Source of the DNA: Thermoproteus uzoniensis 768-20
Lineage (GTDB): Archaea > Thermoproteota > Thermoprotei > Thermoproteales > Thermoproteaceae
Assembly (NCBI RefSeq): GCF_000193375.1
Contig: NC_015315.1
Coordinates: 1,496,622 to 1,560,621 of the forward strand
Reading direction: 5' to 3'
DNA: 64,000 nucleotides
Below are positions 53,028-60,634 of this stretch, in pieces. The notes under the pieces were generated by a model. It had not been told where the DNA came from, searched no databases, and was given only the letters and a program-made list of their open reading frames with translations. Position numbers and translations under genes: made by a program. Each line of letters starts with the position of its first letter. Position 1 is the first letter of the stretch.

Positions 53028-53171
53028 TTTTGGGCGACAAAACTCCCCTACTATGGACCGGGATCTTGCCGATAAGGCCGCTAGCCGGGCGCTCTACATA
53101 TGGAGATCTACATACGGAGCGGCAGACGTGCGCGTCGGGCGGGTTTACATACGGCGAGAATAGGCCGGTGG

Positions 53172-53268
53172 TGCGGCGGCCGGGATTCGAACCCGGGATC
53201 AGCGGCTTGGGAGGCCGCCATCCCTAGTCGGGGACAGAGCCCCTTAAACCAGGCTAGACTACCGCCGC
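53172..53268 (-). tRNA. tRNA-Gly (anticodon CCC) with D-arm intron
   Basis: Acceptor GCGGCGG/CCGCCGC, discriminator A followed by an encoded CCA (53171-53169), anticodon arm GCGGC-CTCCCAA-GCCGC (anticodon CCC) and T arm CCGGG-TTCGAAT-CCCGG. About 20 extra bases (roughly 53223-53243) break the 3' side of the D stem, so the intron is at a non-canonical site near position 22-25. A TATA element (aatttttaattt on the minus strand) lies about 25 bp upstream. Confidence 0.9.
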
Positions 53269-53372
53269 CGGGACTGCCAAGTCCAGAAATTAAAAATTTT
53301 GCGCCGTATGCCGCCGGCCTTAACGCCGGCACGTCGCAGAAAAGATTAAATATTTCGGCCTAGGGGGATTCG

Positions 53373-53470
53373 GCCGGGGTGGCCGAGCGGCCCAAGGCGC
53401 GGGACTCGAGACCTGGAGCAAGACATCCCGTCCCCGCGAGGGGGCGTGGGTTCAAATCCCACCCCCGGCG
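53373..53470 (+). tRNA. tRNA-Ser (anticodon CGA) with canonical intron
   Basis: This class II tRNA has acceptor GCCGGGG/CCCCGGC, discriminator G, anticodon stem CGGGA/TCCCG with loop starting CTCGAG (anticodon CGA), a long variable arm (ccccgcgagggg) and T arm GTGGG-TTCAAAT-CCCAC. About 14 bases after position 37 (roughly 53411-53424) form an intron at the canonical 37/38 site. TATA box gattaaatat lies about 24 bp upstream. Confidence 0.92.
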
Positions 53471-53581
53471 TCTTTCTACTCCCTCGGAACGCCGAAAATC
53501 GGCGATGTCCATAAGTCCTCGACGACATCTATCAAAGAAACCCACGTAGCCGTAAACCGCGTATTGCCGAGCTTGGGGGGC
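53471..53581. other. Intergenic DNA after tRNA-Ser, nothing recognised
   Basis: No reading frame or known RNA is apparent. It contains a short hairpin (cgccgaaaatcggcg, 53502-53516). The larger gap to 53786 also contains the tRNA-Leu fragment and the C/D box sRNA listed separately. Confidence 0.5.
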
Positions 53582-53608
53582 TTAGGTCCCTGTGGCGTAG
53601 GCCTGCGT
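53582..53608 (+). repeat. 27-nt exact fragment of tRNA-Leu(UAG)
   Basis: These 27 bases are identical to tRNA-Leu(UAG) from the anticodon loop (ttaggt...) through the anticodon stem and variable arm to the first bases of the T stem (...cctgcgt). The TAG anticodon shows it derives from the UAG, not the CAG, isoacceptor. Flanks do not continue the tRNA and no acceptor stem can form. It may be a remnant of an integration event or of a broken tRNA duplication. Confidence 0.75.
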
Positions 53609-53706
53609 AGTCCGAGCCGGTCCGGCGCTTCGGCCTGACTCCTCTGCCTAGGCGTCTTCGCGGCGCCGCCTCGGCGGTAAGGATAAAAACCTCCGCGCTT
53701 TGTCTT

Positions 53707-53758
53707 TCGGTGAAGAGAGGCGATGGCTGAGCGGTGGTGAGGGATTTGAACGCTGATA
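53707..53758 (+). ncRNA. C/D box sRNA predicted to guide tRNA C56 2'-O-methylation
   Basis: Four boxes in correct order: C GTGAAGA (53710-53716), D' CTGA (53727-53730), C' TGGTGA (53735-53740), D CTGA (53753-53756), with guides of 10 and 12 nt and a 4-nt D'-C' spacer. A TATA box (gataaaaac, 53682-53690) lies about 24 bp before the C box. The D guide gggatttgaac is complementary to gttcaaatccc, the T-loop of the tRNA-Leu, -Val and -Ser genes here. The fifth base before the D box pairs with C56. Pyrobaculum is known to make Cm56 with a C/D sRNA instead of the protein aTrm56. The D' guide (gaggcgatgg) target is unknown. Confidence 0.72.
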
Positions 53759-53786
53759 TCTTTTTAACGCCGGCCGACCTACCGGC

Positions 53787-54788
53787 GTGTTCGACGTCGA
53801 GATGTCGGTGGATTTGGGCAACGGCCTTGTCCTGGAGCTGAGGCGCGACGGCGCCAAGCTCGGCTCGTCCTTCGTGCCGGGGGAGGTCTCTGTGAGGAAC
53901 GGAGAGGTGCTGGTGGGCGGCAGGCCTCTGGCGTTCACCTACGCGATTAAATGCCCTGTCAAGGTCGGCGGGGTCGAGCTCTGCGGCGAGGCGCGCAGGA
54001 GGCCTAGGTTTATATACAGGGCGGCCTTCGCCCCGGGCCTATCGGACGCGTTGAGGATAGCCGAGCTCTACGCCACGAACGCGCTCAATAGAGGCGACTG
54101 CCTCGCCCGCTACCTCTACTCGCTCGTGCGGGGCTCCGCGGCTCTCTGGGATATATACTACAGGAAGGCCCCGCGGCTTGCCGGCGGCGTCTGCGGCTAC
54201 GTGGACCGCTACTTCGCCTCGCGCGGCTTGAGGGAGCTGGCGGCCCACGACCCGTCGGCCTTCTCGGACCTCGACGAGTGGACGCGGGCGGTTCTAGGCC
54301 TCTTGAGGTTCGGCGACGCCTTGAGGCTCGTCGACAGGAACTGGAGGGGGTTCGCTGTGGCTATGCGGTACGGCTTGTACTCGGCCTTGAGCTGGGATCT
54401 TCCCCTAGACGGCGACTCGTGGATGCTCCTCTTGGGCCTCTACTCGGCGTTGGACCCCTTCGCGGTCCCCGGCGGCGTTGCCCTGGACGTGGGGATTCTG
54501 CGGGCTCTGCCGTACCTCGTGGCGAGGCTGATGGGGGGCTTCGCGGTGTTGTTCTCGTCGGGGGGCCGCCCGTTCACCGCCTCTAACTTGAACGTCATGG
54601 TCTCCGGCGGGAGGATTAGAGGCGCCTACGCCTCGTGCGACGGCGATAGGTGCGTCGTGGGGGACCTCTACTTCAACATCTGCGTGGACGCGGACTGCGC
54701 GGTGGTCAGGACGTGGGATTTCGAGTTCAGGGGGAGGCCGGTGTGCTCGGACTTGTATACCTTCGTGGCGATTCGTCCTTGTAAATAG
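53787..54788 (+). CDS. Hypothetical protein, 333 aa
   Basis: I do not recognise this protein. GTG 53787 is about 24 bp after ctttttaac; ATG 53802 is a second option. It has no signal peptide or membrane helix: a beta-rich N terminus (VDLGNGLVLELRRDG), a long helical middle with many Arg/Tyr (LRIAELYATNALNRGDCLARYLYSLVRG), and a beta-rich C terminus with several Cys (SCDGDRCVVGDLYFNICVDADC). Codon use matches the neighbours. The paired Cys could form disulfides. Confidence 0.6.
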   Translation: MFDVEMSVDLGNGLVLELRRDGAKLGSSFVPGEVSVRNGEVLVGGRPLAFTYAIKCPVKVGGVELCGEARRRPRFIYRAAFAPGLSDALRIAELYATNALNRGDCLARYLYSLVRGSAALWDIYYRKAPRLAGGVCGYVDRYFASRGLRELAAHDPSAFSDLDEWTRAVLGLLRFGDALRLVDRNWRGFAVAMRYGLYSALSWDLPLDGDSWMLLLGLYSALDPFAVPGGVALDVGILRALPYLVARLMGGFAVLFSSGGRPFTASNLNVMVSGGRIRGAYASCDGDRCVVGDLYFNICVDADCAVVRTWDFEFRGRPVCSDLYTFVAIRPCK

Positions 54789-54829
54789 GGCGGGGCAATA
54801 TATAAAAGGAGTGGATGTCTTGGGGGTAA

Positions 54830-55516
54830 GTGCCGAAGGTGCCTGTCAAGGTGGTCAAGTGGGACGAGATAGTGTCGTGGGCGAGGAGGCTTGCCGAGAA
54901 TATAAGGTCCAGCGGCTGGTCGCCCGACGTGGTAGTGGCCATAGCTAGAGGCGGCTACGTCCCGGCGAGGCTCCTCTGCGACTTCCTAGGCGTCCAGGAC
55001 CTCCTCAGCGTCCAGGTCGTGCACTGGCCGGGCGCGGCGCAAGTCGCCGAGAAGGCCTACGTCAAGTACGGGCTCTCCGTCGACCTCTCAGGCAAGAACG
55101 TCCTCGTCATGGACGACATAGTGGACACGGGCGACAGCGTCGTCTTGGCGAAGGAGGTCGTGGAGAGGTGCTGTAGGCCGAAGTCCGTCAAGACCGCGGC
55201 TCTTCAAGTAATCACGAGCACCACTAAGTTCGTGCCGGACTACTACGCCGTGGAGGTGCGCGACTGGTACTGGTACCAATACCCGTGGACGGCCCTCGAG
55301 GATATGTCGAGCTTTATAGTGCGTATGTTGAGGGAGGAGAAACAGCAGCTGTGGACTTTGGACAGACTAATGGAGAAGTTCGTGGAGTGGTACGGCAACG
55401 AGCTCCTCGAGGAGAGGTTCCTGTATTTCAGAGAGGCGCTGGAGCGGCTCAAGAGAGACGGCGTCTTGAAGCCGATGGACTGCGGGGGGCAGACCTGCTA
55501 CAAGTACGGCCAGTGA
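54830..55516 (+). CDS. Purine-type phosphoribosyltransferase
   Basis: The 228-residue protein has the PRPP-binding motif VMDDIVDTGDS (about 92-102), an N-terminal VVVAIARGGYVPARLL loop and a hood region. It resembles crenarchaeal xanthine/hypoxanthine-guanine phosphoribosyltransferases, which salvage purine bases to nucleotides. A C-terminal extension of about 75 residues (LREEKQQLWTLDRLMEKF...VLKPMDCGGQ) is helical. GTG start. It abuts the convergent signal peptidase gene. Confidence 0.82.
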   Translation: MPKVPVKVVKWDEIVSWARRLAENIRSSGWSPDVVVAIARGGYVPARLLCDFLGVQDLLSVQVVHWPGAAQVAEKAYVKYGLSVDLSGKNVLVMDDIVDTGDSVVLAKEVVERCCRPKSVKTAALQVITSTTKFVPDYYAVEVRDWYWYQYPWTALEDMSSFIVRMLREEKQQLWTLDRLMEKFVEWYGNELLEERFLYFREALERLKRDGVLKPMDCGGQTCYKYGQ

Positions 55517-55518
55517 AG

Positions 55519-56037
55519 CTATAGGCGTTTGAACGCCGCGTAGTAGGCCGCTATAAGCATAAGGAATACGCCGAGCCTCATCAGCCAGAGCCCGGAGCCG
55601 GCGGCGCTCTGCGGCCTGACTATGAGGGGGAACACCCCTATGTAGGGCACCACCAACGCGGCCTTGCCCACTACGTTGTCGGGAGTCACGGGCGGCTCGC
55701 CGTATTGCTGATCTGATATGGGGTTGGTTATGGAGTTGTCGCCCTTAGTTGCCAGAGAGCAGCCGGGCCCTACGGCGATCACTCTATGTATTATCCATTC
55801 GCCGGGCGGGAAGGGGGGCGACGCGACGTAGACGACCACGTCGCCGACGTTCGGACAGCTTCCTGCCCCCTTCAAGACCACGAAATCGCCTACGCGGAGG
55901 TCGGGCATCATGGACCACGAGGAGACAACTGCGAAGGGCCAAGAGACGTGGAGCACGTATTTCGCCGCGAAGAACACGGCGAAGAGTATCGCCGCGAATA
56001 CGAAGACGTCTTGTATCCACTTCTCGGCCTCGCCCAT
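55519..56037 (-). CDS. Signal peptidase I (archaeal/ER type)
   Basis: The 172-residue membrane protein has an N-terminal helix (about 10-28), catalytic Ser42 in SSWSMMPDLRVGD, His84 in WIIHRV (where bacterial enzymes have Lys) and Asp in ATKGDNS, then a C-terminal membrane helix. It cleaves signal peptides outside the membrane, for example on the GH57 enzyme at the window start. ATG is 27 bp from an A/T element (aaattatttta). Confidence 0.9.
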   Translation of the reverse strand: MGEAEKWIQDVFVFAAILFAVFFAAKYVLHVSWPFAVVSSWSMMPDLRVGDFVVLKGAGSCPNVGDVVVYVASPPFPPGEWIIHRVIAVGPGCSLATKGDNSITNPISDQQYGEPPVTPDNVVGKAALVVPYIGVFPLIVRPQSAAGSGLWLMRLGVFLMLIAAYYAAFKRL

Positions 56038-56109
56038 TGCCGTGGCGGTGGCCCCCTCTAAAATAATTTTGCGGAGAAAAGCTTTTATAGACGCTAATTA
56101 TGTCAAGCC

Positions 56110-57756
56110 ATGGCACAAGCTCCAAGAGCTGGCGGAGTTCCGGTAATGATCCTGAAGGAGGGATCCCAGCGCACCACTGGCGAGGACGCCAGGCGTTCGA
56201 ACATACAAGCGGCCAAGGTCATCTCCGAGATCCTCGCCACGTCTCTCGGCCCCCGCGGCATGGACAAGATGTTGATCGACGCCTTCGGCGACGTGACCAT
56301 CACCGGCGACGGCGCCGCTATATTGAAAGAGATGGAGATACAGCACCCCGCGGCTAAACTGCTCATAGAGGTCGCCAAGGCCCAAGACGCCGAGGTCGGC
56401 GACGGCACCACCACCGTGGTGGTCCTTGCCGGGAGGCTTCTGACAGCCGCCGAGGAGCTTCTAGAGGAGGGCATACACCCGACTATAATAATCGACGGCT
56501 TCAAGAAGGCGTCGGACTTCGCGGCCAAGGTTGCCGAGGAGATCGCTAGGCCCATACAGCTGACCAAGGAGGAGATGGCCAGAGTCGTCATAAACGCGCT
56601 GAGCAGCAAGATAGTCTCTGAGGCCAAGGACTACCTGGCCGGCATAGCCGTAGACGCGGCGTTCCAAGCCGTGGAGCAGAGGAACGGCACGCCCTACCTC
56701 GATCTGGACTGGATCAAGATAGAGAAGAAGAAGGGCAAGTCGCTGTACGAGACGCAACTGGTGCAGGGCATCGTCCTCGACAAGGAGGTCGTCCACCCCG
56801 GCATGCCGAAGCGCATCGAGAACGCCAAGATCGCCGTGCTCGACGCCCCTCTGGAGATCGAGAAGCCCGAGTGGACGACTAAGATCAGCGTCAGCTCCCC
56901 CGACCAGATAAAGGCCTTCCTGGACCAAGAGGCCGACATACTCAAGAAATACGTCGACCATCTGGCCGAGATAGGCGCCAACGTGGTGATCACCCAGAAG
57001 GGCATAGACGAGGTGGCCCAGCACTTCTTGGCCAAACGCGGCATCATGGCCGTGAGGCGCGTGAAGCGCTCCGACATAGAGAAGCTGGCTAGGGCCACGG
57101 GCGCCCGCATAATAACCAGCATTAAGGACGCCAAGGCCGAGGATCTGGGCTCCGCCGGGCTGGTCGAGGAGAGGAAAGTCGGCGAGGAGAAGATGGTGTT
57201 CGTGGAGAAGGTGCAGAACCCGAAGGCCGTCACTATTCTGGTGAGAGGCGGTAGCGACCGCGTGCTCGACGAGGTGGAGAGGTCGATGCAGGACGCCCTG
57301 CACGTGGCTAGGGACTTGTTCAGAATGCCCAAGATAGTGCCGGGCGGCGGCGCCTTCGAGATGGAGCTGGCCAGGAGGGTTAGGGAGTTCGCCAGGAAGC
57401 TCCCCGGCAAGGAGCAGCTGGCCGCCCTCAAGTTCGCCGACGCCCTCGAGGGCATACCCACAATACTGGCGCTGACGGCTGGCCTCGACCCGGTCGACGC
57501 CATAGCCGAGCTGAGGCGCAGGCACGACAACGGCGAGGTGTCTGCCGGCGTCGACGTCTTGAACGGCAAGGTGGCCGACATGGCCGCCCTCAACGTCTGG
57601 GATCCGTTGCTGGTGAAGCAGAACGTGCTGAGGTCCGCCACGGAGGCCGCCATAATGGTGCTCCGCATAGACGACATCATAGCCGCCGGCGCCCCGAAGA
57701 AGGAGGAGAAGAAGGGCGAGAAGAAGGAGGAAGAGGGCGAGAGCAAGACCGACTAA
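56110..57756 (+). CDS. thsA: Thermosome subunit (group II chaperonin)
   Basis: The 548-residue ATP-dependent chaperonin has [14 protein letters not shown] (about 38-51), [15 protein letters not shown] (about 97-111), a VVPGGGAFE-type motif ([12 protein letters not shown]) and a charged Lys/Glu-rich tail. Eight- or nine-fold rings of this subunit refold proteins at high temperature. ATG 56110 is 24 bp after the TATA box cttttatag (56082-56090). An out-of-frame ATG at 56100 is closer and is ignored. Confidence 0.97.
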   Translation: MAQAPRAGGVPVMILKEGSQRTTGEDARRSNIQAAKVISEILATSLGPRGMDKMLIDAFGDVTITGDGAAILKEMEIQHPAAKLLIEVAKAQDAEVGDGTTTVVVLAGRLLTAAEELLEEGIHPTIIIDGFKKASDFAAKVAEEIARPIQLTKEEMARVVINALSSKIVSEAKDYLAGIAVDAAFQAVEQRNGTPYLDLDWIKIEKKKGKSLYETQLVQGIVLDKEVVHPGMPKRIENAKIAVLDAPLEIEKPEWTTKISVSSPDQIKAFLDQEADILKKYVDHLAEIGANVVITQKGIDEVAQHFLAKRGIMAVRRVKRSDIEKLARATGARIITSIKDAKAEDLGSAGLVEERKVGEEKMVFVEKVQNPKAVTILVRGGSDRVLDEVERSMQDALHVARDLFRMPKIVPGGGAFEMELARRVREFARKLPGKEQLAALKFADALEGIPTILALTAGLDPVDAIAELRRRHDNGEVSAGVDVLNGKVADMAALNVWDPLLVKQNVLRSATEAAIMVLRIDDIIAAGAPKKEEKKGEKKEEEGESKTD

Positions 57757-57810
57757 TCCCCTCTTTTTACGCGGCACAAAATTTTAGTACTCCTCCCGGA
57801 CCTCGTGGCG

Positions 57811-58149
57811 ATGGAGAGTAAGCTTTCTCCTCCAGAGCTTGTCGATAGAATCGAGAAGCTCATCCAAGCTCTCAGATCCGCCTTGGTGGACAGATCTCTC
57901 TACCCGCCGAGGTTGACGAGGTTCGAGGTGGCCAGAGTCGTCGCGGCCCGCGCGCTACAGCTGGCCATGGGCGCCCAGCCTCTAGTGGACATAAACTCGC
58001 TCGGCACGAAGGACCCCGTCTTGATCGCCATGGAGGAGTTCAGACAAGGCAAGCTGAACTTCTCGATAGTCAGACAGCTCCCCGACGGGAAGACCGTCAA
58101 GCTCGAGCTGAAGGACCTCCTGGAGCTTGAGAAGTTGCTTCGCGCTTGA
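57811..58149 (+). CDS. rpoK: RNA polymerase subunit K (Rpb6-like)
   Basis: The protein (112 aa from ATG 57811, or 114 from GTG 57805) contains YPPRLTRFEVARVVAARALQLAMGAQPLVD and DPVLIAMEEFRQGKL, the Rpb6/omega core that clamps the largest polymerase subunit. It has an N-terminal helical extension (about 30 residues) and a C-terminal KLELKDLLELEKLL helix. A TATA-like aaaattttag (about 57779-57788) precedes it. It overlaps the convergent small gene by 53 bp. Confidence 0.92.
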   Translation: MESKLSPPELVDRIEKLIQALRSALVDRSLYPPRLTRFEVARVVAARALQLAMGAQPLVDINSLGTKDPVLIAMEEFRQGKLNFSIVRQLPDGKTVKLELKDLLELEKLLRA

Positions 58150-58315
58150 CCAACACCACATCGCCGAAATACATAAAGATATGGCCTCCGGCCCTCACCG
58201 TTTTTTCCGGCTTAGCGTCCACTTCGCCGTCCATTATATACGCTATGGTGAGCCCGCCGGCCTTATAGGCGTAGAACTTCACGCCCTTCTTCTGCAACTC
58301 GTTGAGTATGTCCAC
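58097..58315 (-). CDS. Small hypothetical protein, 72 aa
   Basis: I do not recognise the family. It starts with GTG 58315, 25 bp from gtttttatt. The first 55 residues form an alternating pattern (LNELQKKGVKFYAYKAGGLTIAYIMDGEVDAKPEKTVRAGGHIFMYFGDVVLV) consistent with a small beta-barrel; the last 15 overlap the rpoK 3' end. It is probably a real gene, given the good promoter and fold-like sequence. Confidence 0.6.
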   Translation of the reverse strand: MDILNELQKKGVKFYAYKAGGLTIAYIMDGEVDAKPEKTVRAGGHIFMYFGDVVLVKREATSQAPGGPSARA

Positions 58316-58615
58316 AGATAATAAAATGAGTCCGAAATAAAAACAAATGAGATCGTAGCCGCCAAGTTACCCGTGGGCAACGGCCTAACGGTAGTTTCAG
58401 AGAGGCACATAGCGCGGCGTGTAGAGGAATCGAAGAGATCGAGGACCGACTGCGTTGATCTGCGCCTACATAGGCGGGGATAGAGGTGGGCGTCTCGAGG
58501 AGGCGGTCGGAGTGCTTGAGGTCAAGCCCAACGACGGGGTGAAATACCTAGAGGAGCCCTACAAGCCGCCTCAGTGAGCCCATATCGGAGAGGCTGGGAG
58601 ATATTGGCGTAAAGG
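58316..58615. other. Intergenic region, possible decayed coding remnant
   Basis: A 40-codon plus-strand frame (TTG 58455 to TGA 58577) reads ICAYIGGDRGGRLEEAVGVL...KYLEEPYKPPQ, which looks protein-like, and an upstream stretch in another frame (from about 58348) reads EIVAAKLPVGNGLTVVSERHIA. Together they suggest a frameshifted, decayed gene, but I cannot name it and chance is possible. The promoter of the minus-strand gene at 58315 is at its left edge. Confidence 0.25.
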
Positions 58616-58700
58616 TGCGGGGGGTGGGATTTGAACCCACGCAGGCCTACGCCACAGGGACCTGAACCCTGCCCCTTTGACCTGGCTCGGGCACCCCCGC
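58616..58700 (-). tRNA. tRNA-Leu (anticodon CAG)
   Basis: This 85-nt class II tRNA is identical to tRNA-Leu(UAG) at 48489-48573 except for the wobble base: the loop is TTCAGGT instead of TTTAGGT. About 45 bp of upstream sequence including the TATA-like cttttaag is also almost identical, so the pair arose by recent duplication or is kept alike by gene conversion. CCA is not encoded here. Confidence 0.95.
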
Positions 58701-58793
58701 CGAAAAACCACACCACAGCGACTTAAAAGTTTTACCTCCGCGTCGCCACGACGCAGACGTTCTACGGGCCCCTCGACGCCGGCCTCTCGAGCC

Positions 58794-59360
58794 CTACGGG
58801 CGGCCCGCCGGCTTTTTGGCCCATATCTTTCTTGGATCTACTCTATAGAAGACTCTGCCCGCTCCGTGGAGCAACAAGTTCGTCTTGTCGAGAACGGGCC
58901 CCCATTCGTCGACAAGCCCCTGCGCTACCTTGACTTTAAGCACCTCGAAGACGTAGAGCCTCACCTCGCCGATGTCTAACTTCGCAGTTACCCTGGCCTC
59001 GTATACCGCAATAGAGCCGTCGAGCCCCGGCGCCTCGACGACGTCGCTGGGCAACAGCTTGAGCCCGAACGCCGAAACTTTATCCACGTCTCTGCCGCTG
59101 ACAGATCCTAGGGCGTAGGCCAAGTCGGCCATGTCGGCGGGCACTACGTTTATCGTGGCCTCTCCTGAGTGTTCTAGACATTGGAACGTGTAGGCCGATC
59201 TGTCCACCGCCACGGCTATCGTGGGGGGCTCCTCGGAGACGGGCGTGTTCCAGCTGGCCGGCATGGCGTTTATCTTGCCGTCGGGGCATTTGGAGACCAC
59301 GACGACGGTGGGCCTCGGGTGGAGCGGTCTGTAGAACTTGCCCTTATACTCGGCGTACAT
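58794..59360 (-). CDS. Flavin reductase-like FMN-binding protein
   Basis: The 188-residue protein has the FMN-binding split-barrel pattern (RPTVVVVSKCPDGKINAMPASWNTPVSEEPPTIAVAVD, then THE-like YTFQCLEHSGEATINVV). Archaeal members transfer electrons between NAD(P)H and flavins or act on unknown substrates. ATG 59360 lies 23 bp from a TATA-like tttatttag; a TTG at 59378 is less likely. Confidence 0.82.
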   Translation of the reverse strand: MYAEYKGKFYRPLHPRPTVVVVSKCPDGKINAMPASWNTPVSEEPPTIAVAVDRSAYTFQCLEHSGEATINVVPADMADLAYALGSVSGRDVDKVSAFGLKLLPSDVVEAPGLDGSIAVYEARVTAKLDIGEVRLYVFEVLKVKVAQGLVDEWGPVLDKTNLLLHGAGRVFYRVDPRKIWAKKPAGRP

Positions 59361-59407
59361 GGGCCTCCTGGGGCTCAACTAAATAAAGATGAAACGAATA
59401 TTACGCC

Positions 59408-59812
59408 ATGGAGCAGAGCGGAAACGGGGTGGTCTTCAAGACAAATCTGCCTCCCGAGAAGGTCAAGCAACTGGTGGAGATACTGCGAAATATCTACGAC
59501 CCGGAGATACCCATAAACGTGTACGACCTCGGCCTTATTCGGGAGATTACTTTAGGCGAGGACGGGACGTTGAAGATAGTCATGACCCTAACGGCGGTCG
59601 GCTGTCCGGTGTCCTCCTCGCTCGCGAACGAGGTGGGCCTCGCGGTGCAGTCTGTCGTGCCCGAGGCGAAGGACGTCGAGGTGGATGTGGACTTCGAGAG
59701 GCCGTGGGACCCCACTCAGATGACGCCCGAGGGCAGGGAGATGTTTAAGGCCATTTACGGGTACGACATAGTGGAGCAGTACCTCAAGCAACAACAGGAG
59801 CTCGCCCAGTGA
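59408..59812 (+). CDS. MIP18/SufT-type (DUF59) iron-sulfur assembly protein
   Basis: The 134-residue protein contains IYDPEIPINVYDLGLI (about 29-44) and TLTAVGCPVSSSLANEV with the conserved Cys (about 66), diagnostic of MIP18/PaaD-like DUF59 proteins that help insert Fe-S clusters. FERPWDPTQMTPEGREMF is also typical. A C-terminal Gln-rich tail is variable. It could serve the several Fe-S enzymes in this window. Confidence 0.85.
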   Translation: MEQSGNGVVFKTNLPPEKVKQLVEILRNIYDPEIPINVYDLGLIREITLGEDGTLKIVMTLTAVGCPVSSSLANEVGLAVQSVVPEAKDVEVDVDFERPWDPTQMTPEGREMFKAIYGYDIVEQYLKQQQELAQ

Positions 59813-59831
59813 TCGGTCAGCCGGGCTGTAG

Positions 59832-59892
59832 CCCCGTGATGACGGCGTTCGGGACGGCCGAGTTTTGAGGAACACCTGGAGGGCTGAGGGCC
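59832..59892 (+). ncRNA. Candidate C/D box sRNA (weaker)
   Basis: Between two convergent genes: C box GTGATGA (59836-59842), D'-like CCGA (59858-59861), C'-like TGAGGA (59866-59871), D box CTGA (59884-59887). Flanking gcccc and ggg bases can form the terminal stem. Guides are 15 and 12 nt; the D guide acacctggaggg has no target I can name. No TATA box is near, so it would need processing from a neighbouring transcript. Confidence 0.4.
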
Positions 59893-59899
59893 CGGGCTA

Positions 59900-60592
59900 T
59901 TAGATCGTCAGCACTATATCCACCGGGAACTCGAACTTCTCGGAGAATCCCCTAAAGGCGAGGAGGGCGGCCGCCGCCGCGACCCTGCTACCGGCCGCCT
60001 CGGCCAGATCCGCCAACGCCCTTATAGTCTTGCCTGTCCTAACCACGTCGTCGATTATGAGCACCGAGTCGCCCTTGGCCAGAAGGCCCTGCGGCACGTA
60101 CAGCGACACGACTCTATTGCCCTTTATGTAGGACACCTCCAAGCTCTTGGCTCCAGGCTCCTTGTACTGCTTCGCCACTACCAGCGGCGCCTCGAACCTC
60201 TGCGCCACGGCCACCGCAAGGGGTATGCCGTCGACAGCAGCCGTGAGCACCTTGTCGATCTTCAAGCCCCCGAACTTCTTGGTTATATATATGGAGTAGA
60301 GCGTCCAGAGATCTGGGTTGTACGTCGCCGTGAGGTCGACGTAGGTCTCGTACACGCGCAACGTCTTGGAGAGTATCTTGTCCAGCGGATATTCGGCGAA
60401 GAGCCTCTCGACGATCTCGGACGCCGTCTCGACAGAGGGCAACATATCGCCTGTGTAGTAGCGCGAGAGCACGCTCTCGGGTAGGCCTAACAGAGACGAG
60501 AGCTCCTTGTACGTCAAGCCCAGCAACCTCTTGACGGATCTCAGCACGTTAACCCCGTCCAGCTGTAGTCTGACCTTCTCAAGCCGCTCCAC
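59900..60592 (-). CDS. HTH-phosphoribosyltransferase fusion (GfcR/PyrE-like regulator)
   Basis: Residues about 10-60 form a helix-turn-helix (LLGLTYKELSSLLGLPESVLSRYYTG). Residues about 85-230 are a type I phosphoribosyltransferase with PRPP motif VLIIDDVVRTGKT (about 172-184). This layout matches archaeal PyrE-like regulators such as haloarchaeal GfcR, which control sugar catabolism. The GTG start is about 21 bp from a TATA element shared with the divergent gene, so self-regulation there is plausible. Enzymatic orotate transfer is less likely but possible. Confidence 0.75.
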   Translation of the reverse strand: MERLEKVRLQLDGVNVLRSVKRLLGLTYKELSSLLGLPESVLSRYYTGDMLPSVETASEIVERLFAEYPLDKILSKTLRVYETYVDLTATYNPDLWTLYSIYITKKFGGLKIDKVLTAAVDGIPLAVAVAQRFEAPLVVAKQYKEPGAKSLEVSYIKGNRVVSLYVPQGLLAKGDSVLIIDDVVRTGKTIRALADLAEAAGSRVAAAAALLAFRGFSEKFEFPVDIVLTI

Positions 60593-60634
60593 GCGATTAA
60601 GCGGGTAGTTAAAATTTGAATTGAGTAGTTAGAC

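Noticed and set aside
56461-57777. A 438-codon open frame antisense to the thermosome gene
   Set aside because: It is a by-product of GC-rich third positions in the thermosome gene; its sequence is Leu/His/Val-rich nonsense and no promoter or family motif supports it.
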